Of a stretch of DNA of 64,000 nt, positions 63,099-64,000 are shown in pieces. Source of the stretch: Aminivibrio sp. GTDB taxonomy: Bacteria > Synergistota > Synergistia > Synergistales > Aminobacteriaceae. The translations under genes were made by a program, and so were the position numbers. The notes below the pieces were generated by a model. That model did no database searches, was not told the origin of the DNA, and was given only the letters and a program-made list of their open reading frames with translations. The stretch covers positions 62,001 through 126,000 of the forward strand of contig NZ_JAESIH010000025.1 of assembly GCF_016756745.1 (NCBI RefSeq), in the 5' to 3' direction. Position 1 is the first letter of the stretch. Each line of letters opens with the position of its first letter.

Positions 63099-64000
63099 TA
63101 GCACCCGCCCTTTCCCTGAACGGGATCTCAAAAATATATCCCGGAACGGTCGCCCTTGACCGGGTGTCCTTTGAGGTCTACCCCGGTGAAGTCCACGGGC
63201 TCATCGGTAAAAACGGGGCGGGGAAGTCCACCCTTGTGGGAATTCTCGCAGGTCTTATTGAACCGACGGAAGGGACTATTTCCCTGGGAGGCCGTTCATT
63301 CCGCTCTCTTTCCCGTGTCCGGGCAAAGAGGGAAGGAGTGGCCATCGTTCCCCAGGAGCCGGAACTGATCCTGGATCTTTCGGTGGCGGAAAACCTTTTT
63401 CTCGGGGAACTTCCCTCCCGAAAAGGCATTCTGGACAGGAAAACAATGCGCGCCGGAGCCGAAGAAGCCCTTTCAGCCTACGGAATCGGCATAAACGCCG
63501 ACCTCCTGGCGGGAGATCTTTCCCTGAGCGAAAGGCAGTTACTGCTCATACTGAAATCCTGCGTGGTGGAAGACGCACCCATCGTCGTCCTCGACGAGTC
63601 TTCCGCACCGCTCAGCGGCAAGGATGCCCGGATCCTCAGGAAAATCGTCGAGGATCTGCGCTCCCGGGGAAAGGCAATAGTGTACATCTCCCATCATATC
63701 GACGAGCTGCTCGACATCTGCGACAGGCTGACTGTCCTGCGGGACGGGAAAACAGTGGCAGTGAGCGAGAGGGCTTCCATGGACCACAAATCTCTTTCAG
63801 AGCTCATCATAGGAGAAGAAACGGCCTTCTCCGGGGGGCGCCATGAAGACGCCCCGCCTCCGGGGGAGGAAATTCTCAGGGTCGAAGGGCTTTCCAAGTG
63901 GGGGACGTTCGGGAATATTTCCTTTTCCCTGAGGCGGGGAGAGATCCTGGGACTTGCCGGGCTCCGGGGAAGCGGGAGGACAGAACTGCTGAAGGCTCTC
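63095..64000 (+). CDS. Sugar-type ABC transporter ATPase (partial)
   Basis: The first 302 residues of a tandem-domain ABC ATPase of the ribose/xylose (RbsA/XylG) type; the gene continues beyond the window. Domain 1 shows Walker A GLIGKNGAGKST, signature LSLSERQLL in place of the usual LSGGQ, Walker B IVVLDESSAPL and the H-loop ISHH. Domain 2 begins at LRVEGLSKWGTF, with GLAGLRGSGRTELL as its P-loop. It overlaps hisD by four bases (ATGA). It probably imports the compound oxidised by the SDR and HisD-like enzymes. Confidence 0.85.
   Translation, partial: MIAPALSLNGISKIYPGTVALDRVSFEVYPGEVHGLIGKNGAGKSTLVGILAGLIEPTEGTISLGGRSFRSLSRVRAKREGVAIVPQEPELILDLSVAENLFLGELPSRKGILDRKTMRAGAEEALSAYGIGINADLLAGDLSLSERQLLLILKSCVVEDAPIVVLDESSAPLSGKDARILRKIVEDLRSRGKAIVYISHHIDELLDICDRLTVLRDGKTVAVSERASMDHKSLSELIIGEETAFSGGRHEDAPPPGEEILRVEGLSKWGTFGNISFSLRRGEILGLAGLRGSGRTELLKAL

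Overview
The window looks like the chromosome of an anaerobic, amino-acid-fermenting bacterium, most likely a Synergistota member (inference; a Clostridia-type amino-acid fermenter cannot be excluded). Supporting signs are a selenocysteine-containing glycine-reductase-type enzyme, many carboxylate or amine uptake systems (one TRAP, one tripartite tricarboxylate and two sodium-solute symporters), an ornithine aminotransferase, an iron-sulfur aldo/keto reductase, and no sugar glycolysis or respiratory genes.

1-17.4 kb is a type 3 BREX phage-defence operon: the end of brxF, then brxC, a pglX-type methyltransferase broken by an in-frame TAA, a HEPN/DUF3644 gene, brxHII, a large SIR2 gene, pglZ and brxA. 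The HEPN and SIR2 genes are additions to the usual six-gene set and are translationally coupled to the core. The locus ends in a terminator and a transposase remnant.

17.7-21.7 kb is an IclR-controlled catabolic operon: regulator, hydantoinase/allantoinase-like amidohydrolase, 41-residue membrane protein and sodium-solute symporter. At 21.7-24.6 kb an intact IS21-family element (8-bp target duplication) sits inside an older, decayed IS21-like element.

24.8-35.1 kb is the most interesting metabolic locus. A divergent MocR regulator faces a run of genes for a glycerol-dehydrogenase-like enzyme, a TRAP transporter, both component B subunits of a glycine-reductase-like enzyme (the second read through a TGA selenocysteine codon) and an FGGY kinase. 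This set suggests uptake, oxidation, reductive C-N cleavage and phosphorylation of an unidentified amino-polyol-like compound.

35.1-40.1 kb, mostly on the minus strand, holds an IclR regulator, a two-gene symporter and an acetamidase/formamidase-like enzyme between IS remnants. 40.2-42.7 kb holds two tandem paralogues of an unrecognised protein family; a 3' fragment of a third lies at 47.1 kb.

43.2-54.6 kb looks like a mobilisable integrative element next to tRNA-Ser(GGA): HNH protein, RAMP-like protein, ribbon-helix-helix protein, candidate oriT, relaxase and accessory protein, IS debris, a defence-type SIR2 protein between two direct repeats, and a tyrosine recombinase. Two tRNA-Ser genes follow.

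55-64 kb is housekeeping and catabolism: aldo/keto reductase, ornithine aminotransferase, a TctCBA transporter, an SDR and a HisD-like dehydrogenase, and the start of a sugar-type ABC ATPase that runs off the window.
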